Positions 20,018 through 28,497 of a DNA stretch of 64,000 nt are shown in pieces. Within the stretch, counting starts at the first letter, position 1; each line of letters starts with the position of its first letter. The stretch is from positions 62,001 through 126,000 of the forward strand of contig CAVQJP010000024.1 in NCBI GenBank assembly GCA_963712825.1, in the 5' to 3' direction. Made by a program: the position numbers and the translations under genes. Source of the DNA: AP-15 sp963712825. Its GTDB lineage: Bacteria; Pseudomonadota; Alphaproteobacteria; ATCC43930; CGMCC-115725. Below the pieces are notes generated by a model, which was not told where the DNA came from, made no database searches, and saw only the letters and a list, made by a program, of their open reading frames with translations.

Positions 20018-20737
20018 TTAGTTCATGTCGACGTTCGGGGTAAAGATGTAGCCGGTGCCGCGCACCGTCTTGATCATCGACGGCTTTTGCGGGTCGTCCT
20101 CGAGCTTGCGGCGGAGCCGCCCGACCTGGACGTCGATTGTCCGGTCGAACGGGCCGGCTTCGCGGTTGCGCGCCAAATCCAGCAGCCGATCTCGGGTCAA
20201 TACCTGGTTGGCGTTGGCGACAAAGGCCGCCAGCAGGTCGAATTCGCCGGTCGTCAGCCGGACCTCGTCGCCGCTGGGGGAAAACAGCTCGCGGCTGGAG
20301 AGATCGAGGTGCCAGCCGGCGAACCGCGCCTGGGCGCGCGCCGCCGGCGCTTTTTCGGCGGTGCGGGTCGACACCCGCCGCAGCACGCTTTTGACCCGGG
20401 CCAGCAGCTCGCGCAGGTGAAACGGCTTCGGCAGGTAGTCGTCAGCGCCCATTTCGAGACCGATGATGCGGTCGACGGTCTCGCCGCGCCCGGTCAGGAT
20501 GATAATTCCGACCGCCGACTCCTCGCGCAGCCAGCGCGCGAGCGTCAGGCCGTCCTCGCCCGGCAGCATCAGGTCGAGGATGACGAGATCGACCGGGGCT
20601 TGTGAAATTGCGCGGCGCATTCCGCCGCCGTCATGCGCAATCGAAACGCGATAGCCCTCGCTCGACAGATAGTCCTGGACCATCTCGCAAATTTCTTTTT
20701 GGTCGTCCACGACCAATATGTGTCCGATGTCGGTCAT
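20018..20737 (-). CDS. OmpR/PhoB-family response regulator (orphan)
   Basis: This 239-aa two-domain regulator has a receiver domain with the acidic pair in VVDDQ, the phosphoacceptor Asp in LVILDLMLPG, and Lys in PKPF. A winged-helix DNA-binding domain follows at about 140-232, ending in VRGTGYIF. Receiver wording such as EICEMVQDYLSSEGY and GLEMGADDYLPKPF is like regulators of the OmpR/TctD group. No histidine kinase lies nearby, so its partner and targets are unknown. It is divergent from an ECF sigma factor. Confidence 0.92.
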   Translation of the reverse strand: MTDIGHILVVDDQKEICEMVQDYLSSEGYRVSIAHDGGGMRRAISQAPVDLVILDLMLPGEDGLTLARWLREESAVGIIILTGRGETVDRIIGLEMGADDYLPKPFHLRELLARVKSVLRRVSTRTAEKAPAARAQARFAGWHLDLSSRELFSPSGDEVRLTTGEFDLLAAFVANANQVLTRDRLLDLARNREAGPFDRTIDVQVGRLRRKLEDDPQKPSMIKTVRGTGYIFTPNVDMN

Positions 20738-20950
20738 AATGGTGCGCTTCGCCTGCCTGTGCCGAGAGAGACCGCGCCAACACGCGCTTGATCCGCGCGC
20801 CAGCTTACCGCCGACTGGGCATTATACATATGGTTACAATTTCTTACATAAAACAGCCGGGCTGACATTATCGGATTACACCGCCCCGATAAAGTGACGA
20901 CCTTCCGATCGGCGCTGCGGCCGGTCGTCGTCAACAATGGGGAGTGTTGG

Positions 20951-21568
20951 GTGGCCGATACCTACAGGGAGATCGAAGCAGAAATCCCGCGCCTTCGGCG
21001 CTATGCCCGGGCGTTGACGCGAGATGCGGCCGCGGCCGACGACCTTGTCCAGGATTGTCTGACGCGAGCCCTCGGCAAGCTGCATCTGTGGCAGCGGGGC
21101 ACTGACCTGCGCGCCTGGCTGTTTACCATACTGCACAACCAATACGTCAATTATGTGCGGCGCTCGGTGCGCGAGGGAGCCGCGGTCGGGCTGAGCGACA
21201 CTGAGCCGCAGCTGACCCGCGCGCCGCATCAGGGCCACCGGCTCGAATTGCGCGATCTCGAACGCGCCATTGCCAAATTGCCCGAGGAGCAACGCTCCGC
21301 GATCCTTCTCGTCGGCCTCGAAGGAATGCGCTACGAAGAGGTGGCCGCGGTCCTCGACGTGCCGGTCGGAACCATCCGCTCGCGCCTGTCGCGCGGACGC
21401 GAGGCGCTGCGCAGGCTCGTCGACATGGACGATCGCAGTGCGGTGCCCGAGGACGCCGAGGCGCGCCGGATCGAGAGACGCCCGGCGGCTCGCCCGCCGA
21501 TGCCGCCCGCTGCGAACGCGAATCGGCTTGAGGCCATCCCCGCCCGGCAGGCGTCGGGCAGGGCCTGA
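20951..21568 (+). CDS. ECF-type RNA polymerase sigma factor
   Basis: Started at the GTG at 20951, preceded by GGGGAG, this is 205 aa. A GTG at 20894 would add 19 residues. It has sigma region 2 (RALTRDAAAADDLVQDCLTRAL, in two parts, then LRAWLFTILHNQYVNYVRR) and region 4 (LPEEQRSAILLVGLEGMRYEEVAAVL with the helix-turn-helix). A Pro/Arg-rich tail of about 45 residues follows. No anti-sigma gene is adjacent. The intergenic region shared with the response regulator is AT-rich. Confidence 0.88.
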   Translation: MADTYREIEAEIPRLRRYARALTRDAAAADDLVQDCLTRALGKLHLWQRGTDLRAWLFTILHNQYVNYVRRSVREGAAVGLSDTEPQLTRAPHQGHRLELRDLERAIAKLPEEQRSAILLVGLEGMRYEEVAAVLDVPVGTIRSRLSRGREALRRLVDMDDRSAVPEDAEARRIERRPAARPPMPPAANANRLEAIPARQASGRA

Positions 21569-21652
21569 GCGGACCGCGTCTGCTCGCACCCCGCCGCGTT
21601 CTCGTTCTGTCGATCGATCAGGCACTGAGCCGCGGCGCTGATCCGCACCGGC

Positions 21653-22564
21653 TCAACGGTCGCGCAGCTTCGGGTCGAGCGCGTCGCGCAACGCGTCGCC
21701 GAAGAGGCTGAAGCCGAACACGGTCAGTGCGATCGCCAGCCCCGGAAAGATTGCGATCCACGGCGCCGTCGAGGCGTATTCCTCGGCCCCGCCTTGCAGC
21801 ATCAGCCCCCAGGCCGGGGTCGGCTCCTGCACGCCGAGCCCGAGATAGGACAAGGACGCCTCGGCCAGGATCGCCTGGCCGACAAAGGCGGTCAAAAGGA
21901 TCAGGAACGGCGCCATTACATTCGGCACCATGTGGCGCAGGATGATCCGGGTATGGCCAAACCCGCAGGCGCGCGCGGCATCGACATAGGGCACCTCGCG
22001 GATCGCAAGCGCGCTCGCGCGCACGATGCGGGCGCAGCGCGGGATCAGCGGGATCGTGATCGCGACAATGACGTTGTGCAGCCCGGTGCCGAAGATCGCG
22101 ACCACCGCCAGCGCCAGGATGATAAGCGGAAACGCCATCAGGATGTCGAGCAGCCGCTGCAGATAGAGGTCGACCCAGCCGCCGAAATAGGCGCTGCCGA
22201 CGCCCAGCACCAACCCGGCAAAGCTGCTGACGATCGCCGACGAAAACCCGACGATCAACGCCGTGCGTGCGCCAAAGATGATGCGCGAGAGCAGGTCGCG
22301 CCCGAACTGGTCGGTCCCGAGCCAATGCGCCCAGTTCGGCGCCTCGGTCATCGCCGCGAAGTCGTTCGCGGTCGGGTCGTATGGTGCGATCCAGTTGGCG
22401 GTGAGCCCGGCCACCGCCATGATCGCGACCAGCACCAAGCCAAAGGTGCCGAGCGGCTGGCGGCGGGCAAAGCCGAGCACCCTGCCGGCGAGCGAACGCC
22501 GGCGCCCCGGCAATTCGTCGATGATGGCGGCTACGGCGGCGGGGTCGGGAGCGGCGATCGTCAT
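21653..22564 (-). CDS. Peptide ABC transporter permease, DppC/OppC type
   Basis: This 303-aa inner-membrane permease has an N-terminal OppC-like segment (about 30-55) with WLGTDQFGRDLLSRI, five further membrane helices, and the EAA-type coupling loop around YVDAARACGFGHTRIILRHMVP (in parts). The C-terminus GDALRDALDPKLR is typical of DppC. It is the last gene of a long peptide-transport operon; the DppB-type gene ends seven bases upstream. Confidence 0.93.
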   Translation of the reverse strand: MTIAAPDPAAVAAIIDELPGRRRSLAGRVLGFARRQPLGTFGLVLVAIMAVAGLTANWIAPYDPTANDFAAMTEAPNWAHWLGTDQFGRDLLSRIIFGARTALIVGFSSAIVSSFAGLVLGVGSAYFGGWVDLYLQRLLDILMAFPLIILALAVVAIFGTGLHNVIVAITIPLIPRCARIVRASALAIREVPYVDAARACGFGHTRIILRHMVPNVMAPFLILLTAFVGQAILAEASLSYLGLGVQEPTPAWGLMLQGGAEEYASTAPWIAIFPGLAIALTVFGFSLFGDALRDALDPKLRDR

Positions 22565-22571
22565 GGTGTGC

Positions 22572-23543
22572 TCACGCGAAGCGGATGCGGGGGTCGAGCC
22601 AGGCGTAGATCAGGTCGACAAAGGTGTTGGTGAAGACAAACACGCCGACGACCAGCATGACCAATGCCTGAGTCAGGGTGTAGTCCTGGTTTTGCACGGC
22701 CTGGACGAACAGCCGGCCGATGCCGTTCAGGTTGAACACCTGCTCGGTGACGACCAGACCGCCGATCAAAAACGCCAATTCGATGCCGATCAGGGTCACG
22801 ACCGGCAGCAGCGCGTTTTTCAGCGCATGGCGGTTGATGATGATGCGCTCGATCAGCCCCTTGGCGCGCGCCGTGCGGATGTAGTCCTCGCGCAGCACCT
22901 CGAGCATCGTCGAGCGCGTCATCCGCATCGTCACCGCGGCATAGCGGTACCCGACTGTGATCGCCGGCCAGATCGCCAATGACAGGTTGCGCACCGGGTC
23001 CTTCCATATCGGGACATAGTCGATCGGCGGCATCCACGGCGAGCCGAACACTGCCTGCGAGACGTTCAGGATCAGCAGGATGAGCAGGATGCCGAGCCAA
23101 AAGGACGGCGTCGCGAGACCGGCGATCGCCACTGTACGCACGACGACGTCGATGGCGGTGTTCTGCTTCAATGCCGAGATCGTGCCGAGCGGGATCGCGA
23201 TCACGATCGCCACCACCGTCGCCAGGATCGCGATTTCGAGCGAGATCGGAAAGCGCGCCGCGATCTCGTACGACACCGGCTTGCCGGACCACATCGAGGT
23301 GCCGAAATCGAAATGCAAAAGGCCCCAGACAAAATCGAGGAATTGCAGGAAGACCGGGCGGTCGAGCCCGAGCTGGGCGTGGCAGGCGGCGACCGCGCGC
23401 TCGTCAAAGGTGCCGCCGCCGGCGCCCAAGCGCGTCACGCAGATGTCGCCCGGGATCATCCGCATCAGCAAAAACACCAACGCCGCCGCCCCGAGCAAGG
23501 TCGGCACCACCAGCAGGATCCGCTGCACGATATATCGATACAT
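22572..23543 (-). CDS. Peptide ABC transporter permease, DppB/OppB type
   Basis: This 323-aa permease has the N-terminal membrane anchor YIVQRILLVVPTLLGA, a periplasmic region, and five more membrane helices with the coupling loop YIRTARAKGLIERIIINRHALKNA (in parts) near residue 210. GGLVVTEQVFNLNGIG is the standard DppB block. It pairs with the downstream DppC-type permease. A 359-bp gap holding a palindromic repeat separates it from the ATP-binding gene upstream. Confidence 0.93.
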   Translation of the reverse strand: MYRYIVQRILLVVPTLLGAAALVFLLMRMIPGDICVTRLGAGGGTFDERAVAACHAQLGLDRPVFLQFLDFVWGLLHFDFGTSMWSGKPVSYEIAARFPISLEIAILATVVAIVIAIPLGTISALKQNTAIDVVVRTVAIAGLATPSFWLGILLILLILNVSQAVFGSPWMPPIDYVPIWKDPVRNLSLAIWPAITVGYRYAAVTMRMTRSTMLEVLREDYIRTARAKGLIERIIINRHALKNALLPVVTLIGIELAFLIGGLVVTEQVFNLNGIGRLFVQAVQNQDYTLTQALVMLVVGVFVFTNTFVDLIYAWLDPRIRFA

Positions 23544-23670
23544 GACCCTGTGCGCCCCTTACCCGCGCTGGCCCAGCCGCGCACACTCGGTCGGCGCAGC
23601 GCACCCCTCCGCGCCGACGATATCAAGACAGCCCCCCGGTGCCGGAGCATGTGAAACAAATGCAAAATCG

Positions 23671-23795
23671 GTCATTCCGGGGCGCGGACAGGGCCCGCGA
23701 GCCCGGAACCCGAGAACACCGGCCTTCGAATATCCACGCCAACGGCGGTGTTCATAGGTTCCGGGTCTGTCCGCTTCGGGGCATCCCGGAATGAC
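23671..23795. repeat. Long imperfect palindromic intergenic repeat
   Basis: Within the 359-bp gap 23544-23902, GTCATTCCGGG at the left end is exactly repeated in inverse as CCCGGAATGAC at the right end. Inner parts (CGGACAG, CCCGGAACC) also pair. The 125-bp unit could fold into a long RNA hairpin and may affect expression of the dppBC-type genes downstream. Such units are dispersed in many alphaproteobacterial genomes. The rest of the gap shows nothing recognisable. Confidence 0.75.
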
Positions 23796-23902
23796 GACCC
23801 CCGATGAACGTGATTGCTTCATAGCTTCCTGCATTGGGGCGACGCGTGGATGAACGGCCAGAGATTTTTTCACACGCTCCTGGGATGGCGAGATCTACCG
23901 CG

Positions 23903-24898
23903 TCATTGCTGCACCTCGGTGCATGCGGCCCAATGGCCGGGGCGGATTTCGCGCAATTCGGGGCGCAGCTGCTGGCAGCTTTCGACCGCGATTGTGCAGC
24001 GCGGATGAAAGACGCAGCCGGAAGGCGGGTTGATCGGACTCGGCACCTCGCCCATCACCGGGCGAAAGGCGCGGGCCTCCTCGACGGTCGGATCGGGCAC
24101 CGGCACGGCCGACAGCAATGCCTGGGTGTAGGGATGCAGGGGGTTGTCGAACAGCTCGTCGCAATCGGCCAATTCGACGATGCGACCCAAATACATGACC
24201 GCGACGCGCCGGCACAGATGACGCACGACCGACAAATCGTGGGCGATGAAGAGATAGGTCAGCGCAAACCGCTCGCGCAAATCCTCGAGCAGGTTGACGA
24301 TCTGCGCCTGGATGGAGACGTCGAGCGCCGACACAGCCTCGTCACAGACGATGAACTCGGGTTCGAGGGCAAGTGCTCGGGCAATGCCGACGCGCTGGCG
24401 CTGGCCGCCCGACATTTCGTGCGGATAACGGTCGGCGAATTTCGGGTCAAGGCCGCAGACCGACAGCAATTCGCGCACGCGGCTGGCGCGGCGGCCGGCA
24501 TTGCGCTCGATGCGGTGCACCATGATCGGCTCGGCGACGATGTCGCCGACCTTCATGCGCGGGTTTAACGAGCTGTAGGGGTCTTGGAAGATGACCTGGA
24601 TGCGCCGCCGCAACGCCAGCAGCTCGCGCCGCTCGAGCTTGGCGATATCGAGGCCGTCGTAACGGATCTCGCCCGCGGTCGGCCTTTCGAGCCGCAGGAT
24701 GCAGCGCCCGGTGGTCGTCTTGCCGCAGCCGCTCTCGCCGACAAGGCCCAAGGTCTCGCCCCGATTGACGGTGAAGTCGATGCCGTCGACCGCCCGCACC
24801 GCGCCGACCCGGCGGTGGGTGACGACCCCCTCGGTGACCGGGAAATGCATGTGCAATCCCCGCACCTCGAGCAATGGCTGCTCCTCTGACAGGGTCAT
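23903..24898 (-). CDS. Peptide ABC transporter ATP-binding protein, OppF/DppF type
   Basis: This 331-aa ATPase starts at an ATG at 24898. It has the long OppF N-terminus (HFPVTEGVVTHRRVGAVRAVDGI, in parts), Walker A GESGCGKTT, the RIQVIFQDPYSSLNPRM Q-loop, signature MSGGQRQR, and Walker B FIVCDEAVSALDVS. The C-terminal oligopeptide/dipeptide extension has the Cys-containing SGCVFHPRCTIA...C block thought to hold an Fe-S cluster or disulfide. It lies between the binding-protein genes and the permeases. Confidence 0.93.
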   Translation of the reverse strand: MTLSEEQPLLEVRGLHMHFPVTEGVVTHRRVGAVRAVDGIDFTVNRGETLGLVGESGCGKTTTGRCILRLERPTAGEIRYDGLDIAKLERRELLALRRRIQVIFQDPYSSLNPRMKVGDIVAEPIMVHRIERNAGRRASRVRELLSVCGLDPKFADRYPHEMSGGQRQRVGIARALALEPEFIVCDEAVSALDVSIQAQIVNLLEDLRERFALTYLFIAHDLSVVRHLCRRVAVMYLGRIVELADCDELFDNPLHPYTQALLSAVPVPDPTVEEARAFRPVMGEVPSPINPPSGCVFHPRCTIAVESCQQLRPELREIRPGHWAACTEVQQ

Positions 24899-24978
24899 GC
24901 CGCCATGCCTGTCGATGGGCGACGATCCTGCACGGGGACATCGGCCAGCAGCGAACGAGCTGTGCCGGAAGGCCCCCG

Positions 24979-25066
24979 TGGCCGGGCTTGACCCGGCCAT
25001 TCACGCGTTGCTGCGGTGCGGCGGCCGCTGCCCTCAAGACGTGGATGCCCGGACCAAGTCCGGGCA
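24979..25066. repeat. Pair of GC-rich hairpins (dispersed intergenic repeat)
   Basis: Two perfect 8-bp-arm hairpins lie between the ATPase gene and the third binding-protein gene. TGGCCGGG/CCCGGCCA around CTTGA spans 24979-24999, and TGCCCGGA/TCCGGGCA around CCAAG spans 25046-25066. They look like two halves of a common intergenic palindromic element and may tune transcript levels within the operon. Confidence 0.7.
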
Positions 25067-25130
25067 AGGGGCGGCTCGGGGCTCACCGCCATCTTTATCA
25101 GCCTCACCAAAGACCGCTTTCCGACCTCTG

Positions 25131-26735
25131 TCATTTGTCGAGCCAGATCGTCGCCAAATCCTGGTTGACGTAATGGCTCGGCCCAATCTTCCAGCCTTTG
25201 ACGTAGGAGCGGTACGGCACGGTCCGTTGCCACCACAGCAAGTAGATCGCATGGGCCTGCTCATCGAGGACGTATTTGTTGAAGGCGAGCAAATCGGCCT
25301 TCTGCTTGGCTTTGTCGAGCTCGCGCAATTGCCGGTTGTACATCTCGATTTCCTTCGGGTCGTCGAACTGACCGTAATTCGAGCTCGACACCGAATGCGG
25401 CAGATATTTGCCGACGTCGGCGAGCGGGTTGACGACGTTCTGGCAATTACCCTCGGTGGTGACATCGAAATTGCCGCTGCGCAACGCCTCGAACCACGGT
25501 CCGGTTGGCAATACCTTCTGGGTTACGTGCAGCCCGATCTTGCTCCACTGGTCGACAACCCAAATCCCATAATATTTATAGGGCTGGTCGACGTTGCGGT
25601 TAAGCAGGGTGAAGCTCAGCCCCTCGGCCCCGGCTTCTTTGAGCAAGCGCCGCGCCTCGGCTCGCGACTTCTCGATGTCGGGCCAGTAGCCGGCAATCTG
25701 CTGCAGCTCCTCCTTGGTCGGGGCGAGCGGCGAGTCGGGGAAGGTCAGGCCTCCGACCGTGTGCACGATCGCGATCTTCGACAGCTGCGGTGCGCTGCCC
25801 CAGCGGTCGATCGCCAAGGTCAGCGCGCGCCGCACGCGGACGTCGTCAAAGGGCTTGCGCTTGTGGTTCGGGGTTATGATCCCGCCGCAGTTCCAGTCGC
25901 TGGTCTGGACCGTGATCTTGTCGCCGAGCGCTTTTTTCAGCTCGTCGACAGTGGCCGGCGGAAAGCCGCGAAACTCGATTGCGGCGCGGTCGGCGCGGAT
26001 CGCGTCGACACGGACCGCCTGCTTGTCGGCGAATATCCCAGTAAAACCATCGAGATAAGGCAGGCCCGCACGGAAGTAACCGGGGTTGCGCTCACCCTTG
26101 ATCGATTGGCCGACATCGTAGCTGACGAACTTGAACGGGCCGGAGCCGAGAATGTTTTTTTCGTACCAGCGCGGGTCCTTGTCGATGATCGCCTTTTTGT
26201 AGATCCAGGCATAGGGGTCGGCCAAGGCCGGCAAGAACGCGTCAGTGGCGAATTTCAGGTGGAAGACGACAGTCTGCGGATCGGGCGTCTCGATGTTGTC
26301 GACCATGACGAAATTGCTCTGCCTGGCGCTGATGACGCCCTTTGGCGGAAACACGATCTCGTTCCAGCTTGCCGCGACATCGGCCGCGGTCAACGGCGAG
26401 CCGTCGGTGAACTTGACCCCCTTGCGGATCTTGAAGGTGTAGGTCTTGCCGCCGTCGGTCGGGCTTGGCATTTCGGTGCACAGATCGCACACGAGATCGT
26501 CGGTTTTGCCCGGATCATACGGGTCGGCTCGAATGAGGACGCTGTAGAACGGCGCCGCCGAATGGATCGTCGCATAGGTCTCCTCGCGATGGGCGTCAAA
26601 GCTGGGCGGCGCGTCGGCCGGGATCATGTAGGTCAGGATGCCGCCGCGCTTTGGCGCCGCCTCGTCCTCCCCGGCCGAGGCGCCAAATGACGCTGCCCCG
26701 AGCATCGCGGCCAATGCCGCCGTTCTGATGTGCAC
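25131..26735 (-). CDS. Peptide/nickel-type ABC transporter substrate-binding protein, copy 1
   Basis: From the GTG at 26735, with AGGGAGGGA close upstream, this is a 534-aa family 5 (SBP_bac_5) periplasmic binding protein with a signal peptide (about residues 3-22). It is closely related along its whole length to the next two genes upstream. All share YMIPADAPPS near the mature N-terminus, CDLCT, SGPFKFV/A, DGFTGIFA and the closing YVKGWKI. The ligand is unknown; peptides or other organic solutes are usual for the family. This copy differs in the C-terminal third (EGNCQNVVNPLADVGKYL). Confidence 0.92.
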   Translation of the reverse strand: MHIRTAALAAMLGAASFGASAGEDEAAPKRGGILTYMIPADAPPSFDAHREETYATIHSAAPFYSVLIRADPYDPGKTDDLVCDLCTEMPSPTDGGKTYTFKIRKGVKFTDGSPLTAADVAASWNEIVFPPKGVISARQSNFVMVDNIETPDPQTVVFHLKFATDAFLPALADPYAWIYKKAIIDKDPRWYEKNILGSGPFKFVSYDVGQSIKGERNPGYFRAGLPYLDGFTGIFADKQAVRVDAIRADRAAIEFRGFPPATVDELKKALGDKITVQTSDWNCGGIITPNHKRKPFDDVRVRRALTLAIDRWGSAPQLSKIAIVHTVGGLTFPDSPLAPTKEELQQIAGYWPDIEKSRAEARRLLKEAGAEGLSFTLLNRNVDQPYKYYGIWVVDQWSKIGLHVTQKVLPTGPWFEALRSGNFDVTTEGNCQNVVNPLADVGKYLPHSVSSSNYGQFDDPKEIEMYNRQLRELDKAKQKADLLAFNKYVLDEQAHAIYLLWWQRTVPYRSYVKGWKIGPSHYVNQDLATIWLDK

Positions 26736-26786
26736 GCTTCCCTCCCTGTCGCCACGCGGCTTCTGATGCACTGTCTTGCTCTGTCA

Positions 26787-26804
26787 TTCCCGCGAAGGCG
26801 GGAA
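26787..26804. repeat. Short hairpin of a dispersed repeat
   Basis: TTCCCGC-GAAG-GCGGGAA is a perfect 7-bp-arm hairpin in the gap between binding-protein copies 2 and 1. It is the usual end of a GTCATTCCCGCG-type intergenic element; the rest of that element is short or degenerate here. Confidence 0.6.
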
Positions 26805-26871
26805 CCCCGGGGGGCGGCGCCTTGCCGACCGCCCTGGATCTCGTAGGCGGTGACCACGGTCACCGGCTTCC

Positions 26872-28497
26872 TTATTTATCGAGCCAAATCCGTGCCAGGT
26901 CTTGGTTGATGAAATAAGTCGGGGCGATCTTCCAGCCCTTGACGTAAGAGCGGTACGGCACGGTGCGGTACCACCACAAGACCCAGATCTCGTGCGCCTG
27001 GTCGTCGAGCACGTATTTTTCGAACCGACGCATCAGGTCGCGTTGCCGTGCCGGATCGGTCTCGTGCAGCATGCTCTGGTATAACGCGACCTCGGTAGGG
27101 TCCTGGTAGCGCGCGTAATTTTCGGCGTCAACCGATTGCGGCAACACCTTCTGCACGTCGAGCAACGGGTTGACCATGCCGTGGCCGGGAGCTTCGAGCA
27201 CGACATCGAAATCGCCGCTGCGCATCGCCTGGAACCACGGACCGGTCGGCAGCACGCGCTGGGTGACGTGCAGACCCACTTTGCTCCACTGGTCGATCAG
27301 CCACACCGCGACGTATTTGTAGGGCTGGTCGACATTGCGGTTGAGGAGCTGAAACGAGAGCCCCTCGGCGCCGGCCTCCTTTAGCAGGCGCCGCGCCTCG
27401 GCCCGCGACTTGTCGATGTCGGGCCAGTAGCCGGCGATCTGCTCAAGCTCGGTCTTGGTCGCGGCCAATGGCGAGCCCGGAAAGACGACGCCGCCGACGG
27501 TTTTGACGATCGCGATCTTTGCCAGCTCGGGCGCACCGTGCCAGCGGTCGATCGCCAGGCTCAGCGCCCGGCGAACCCGCGGGTCGTCGAACGGCTTTTT
27601 CATGTGGTTCGGGGTCACCGCGCTGGCGACGTTCCAGTCGCCCTCTTGCACTGTGATCTTGCCGTCGAGATCCCTGACCAGCTCGTCGCGCGCGGTCGGC
27701 GGCAAGCCGCGGAACTCGATCGCCGCGCGGTCGCTGCGGATCGCGTCGACCTCGACCGCTTGCTTCGCCGCGAAGATGCCGGTGAAGCCGTCAAGATAGG
27801 GCAGCCCCTTGACGTAATAATCCGGGTTTCTGACCCCTTTGATCGACTGTCCGGTCTCGTAGCCGGCGAATTTGAAAGGGCCCGAGCCCATGACGTGGGT
27901 CTCGTACCAGCGCGGGTCCCGGTCGAGAATCTTTTTCTGATAGATCATGTTGAACGGGTCGGCCAGGGCCGGCAAAAAGGCGCTGGTCGCGAACTTCAGA
28001 TGAAAGACGAGTGTGGTCGGGTCGGGCGCCTCGATCTTGTCGATCATCAGGTAGTTGCTTTCCCGCGCGCTTAGCACGCCCTTGGGCGGAAAGGCGATCT
28101 CGTTAAATGTCGCGGCGATGTCGGCGGCGGTCAGAGGCGAGCCGTCGGTGAACCTGGCATCCGAACGGATTTTGAAGGTGTAGGTTTTGCCGCCGTCGGT
28201 CGGCTGCGGCATTTGCGTGCACAGATCGCAAACCAGATGGGTAACCGCGGCGGGGTCGTCCGGGTCGACCCGGATCAGCACGCTGTAGAACGGCGCCACC
28301 GCATGCACGGTCGCATAGGTGCTTTCGCGATGCGCGTCAAAGCTCGGCGGCGCGTCGGCCGGGATCATGTAGTTCAAGGTCCCGCCGCGCTTTGGCGACT
28401 CTTCGTCGTTCGCCGCGAGCCCTATGGACGTGGCGGCAATGCCGAGCATCGCCGCCAATGCCAGCGTTTTGAGGTGTCGTTTTTTTGTTGAGTTCAT
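26872..28497 (-). CDS. Peptide/nickel-type ABC transporter substrate-binding protein, copy 2
   Basis: From the ATG at 28497 this is 541 aa with a signal peptide (about residues 9-28). The ATG overlaps the stop of copy 3 (ATGA). It is a family 5 binding protein co-linear with copies 1 and 3, including the CDLCT pair of cysteines and the YVKGWKI end. The ligand-facing C-terminal half differs at scattered positions (VVLEAPGHGMVNPLLDVQKVL), which would fit altered specificity. Confidence 0.92.
   Translation of the reverse strand: MNSTKKRHLKTLALAAMLGIAATSIGLAANDEESPKRGGTLNYMIPADAPPSFDAHRESTYATVHAVAPFYSVLIRVDPDDPAAVTHLVCDLCTQMPQPTDGGKTYTFKIRSDARFTDGSPLTAADIAATFNEIAFPPKGVLSARESNYLMIDKIEAPDPTTLVFHLKFATSAFLPALADPFNMIYQKKILDRDPRWYETHVMGSGPFKFAGYETGQSIKGVRNPDYYVKGLPYLDGFTGIFAAKQAVEVDAIRSDRAAIEFRGLPPTARDELVRDLDGKITVQEGDWNVASAVTPNHMKKPFDDPRVRRALSLAIDRWHGAPELAKIAIVKTVGGVVFPGSPLAATKTELEQIAGYWPDIDKSRAEARRLLKEAGAEGLSFQLLNRNVDQPYKYVAVWLIDQWSKVGLHVTQRVLPTGPWFQAMRSGDFDVVLEAPGHGMVNPLLDVQKVLPQSVDAENYARYQDPTEVALYQSMLHETDPARQRDLMRRFEKYVLDDQAHEIWVLWWYRTVPYRSYVKGWKIAPTYFINQDLARIWLDK

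Noticed and set aside
24699..26690. Long + strand frame opposite binding-protein copy 1
   Set aside because: It is a shadow; a similar + strand frame also recurs opposite copy 3, as expected from the paralogs' codon pattern.
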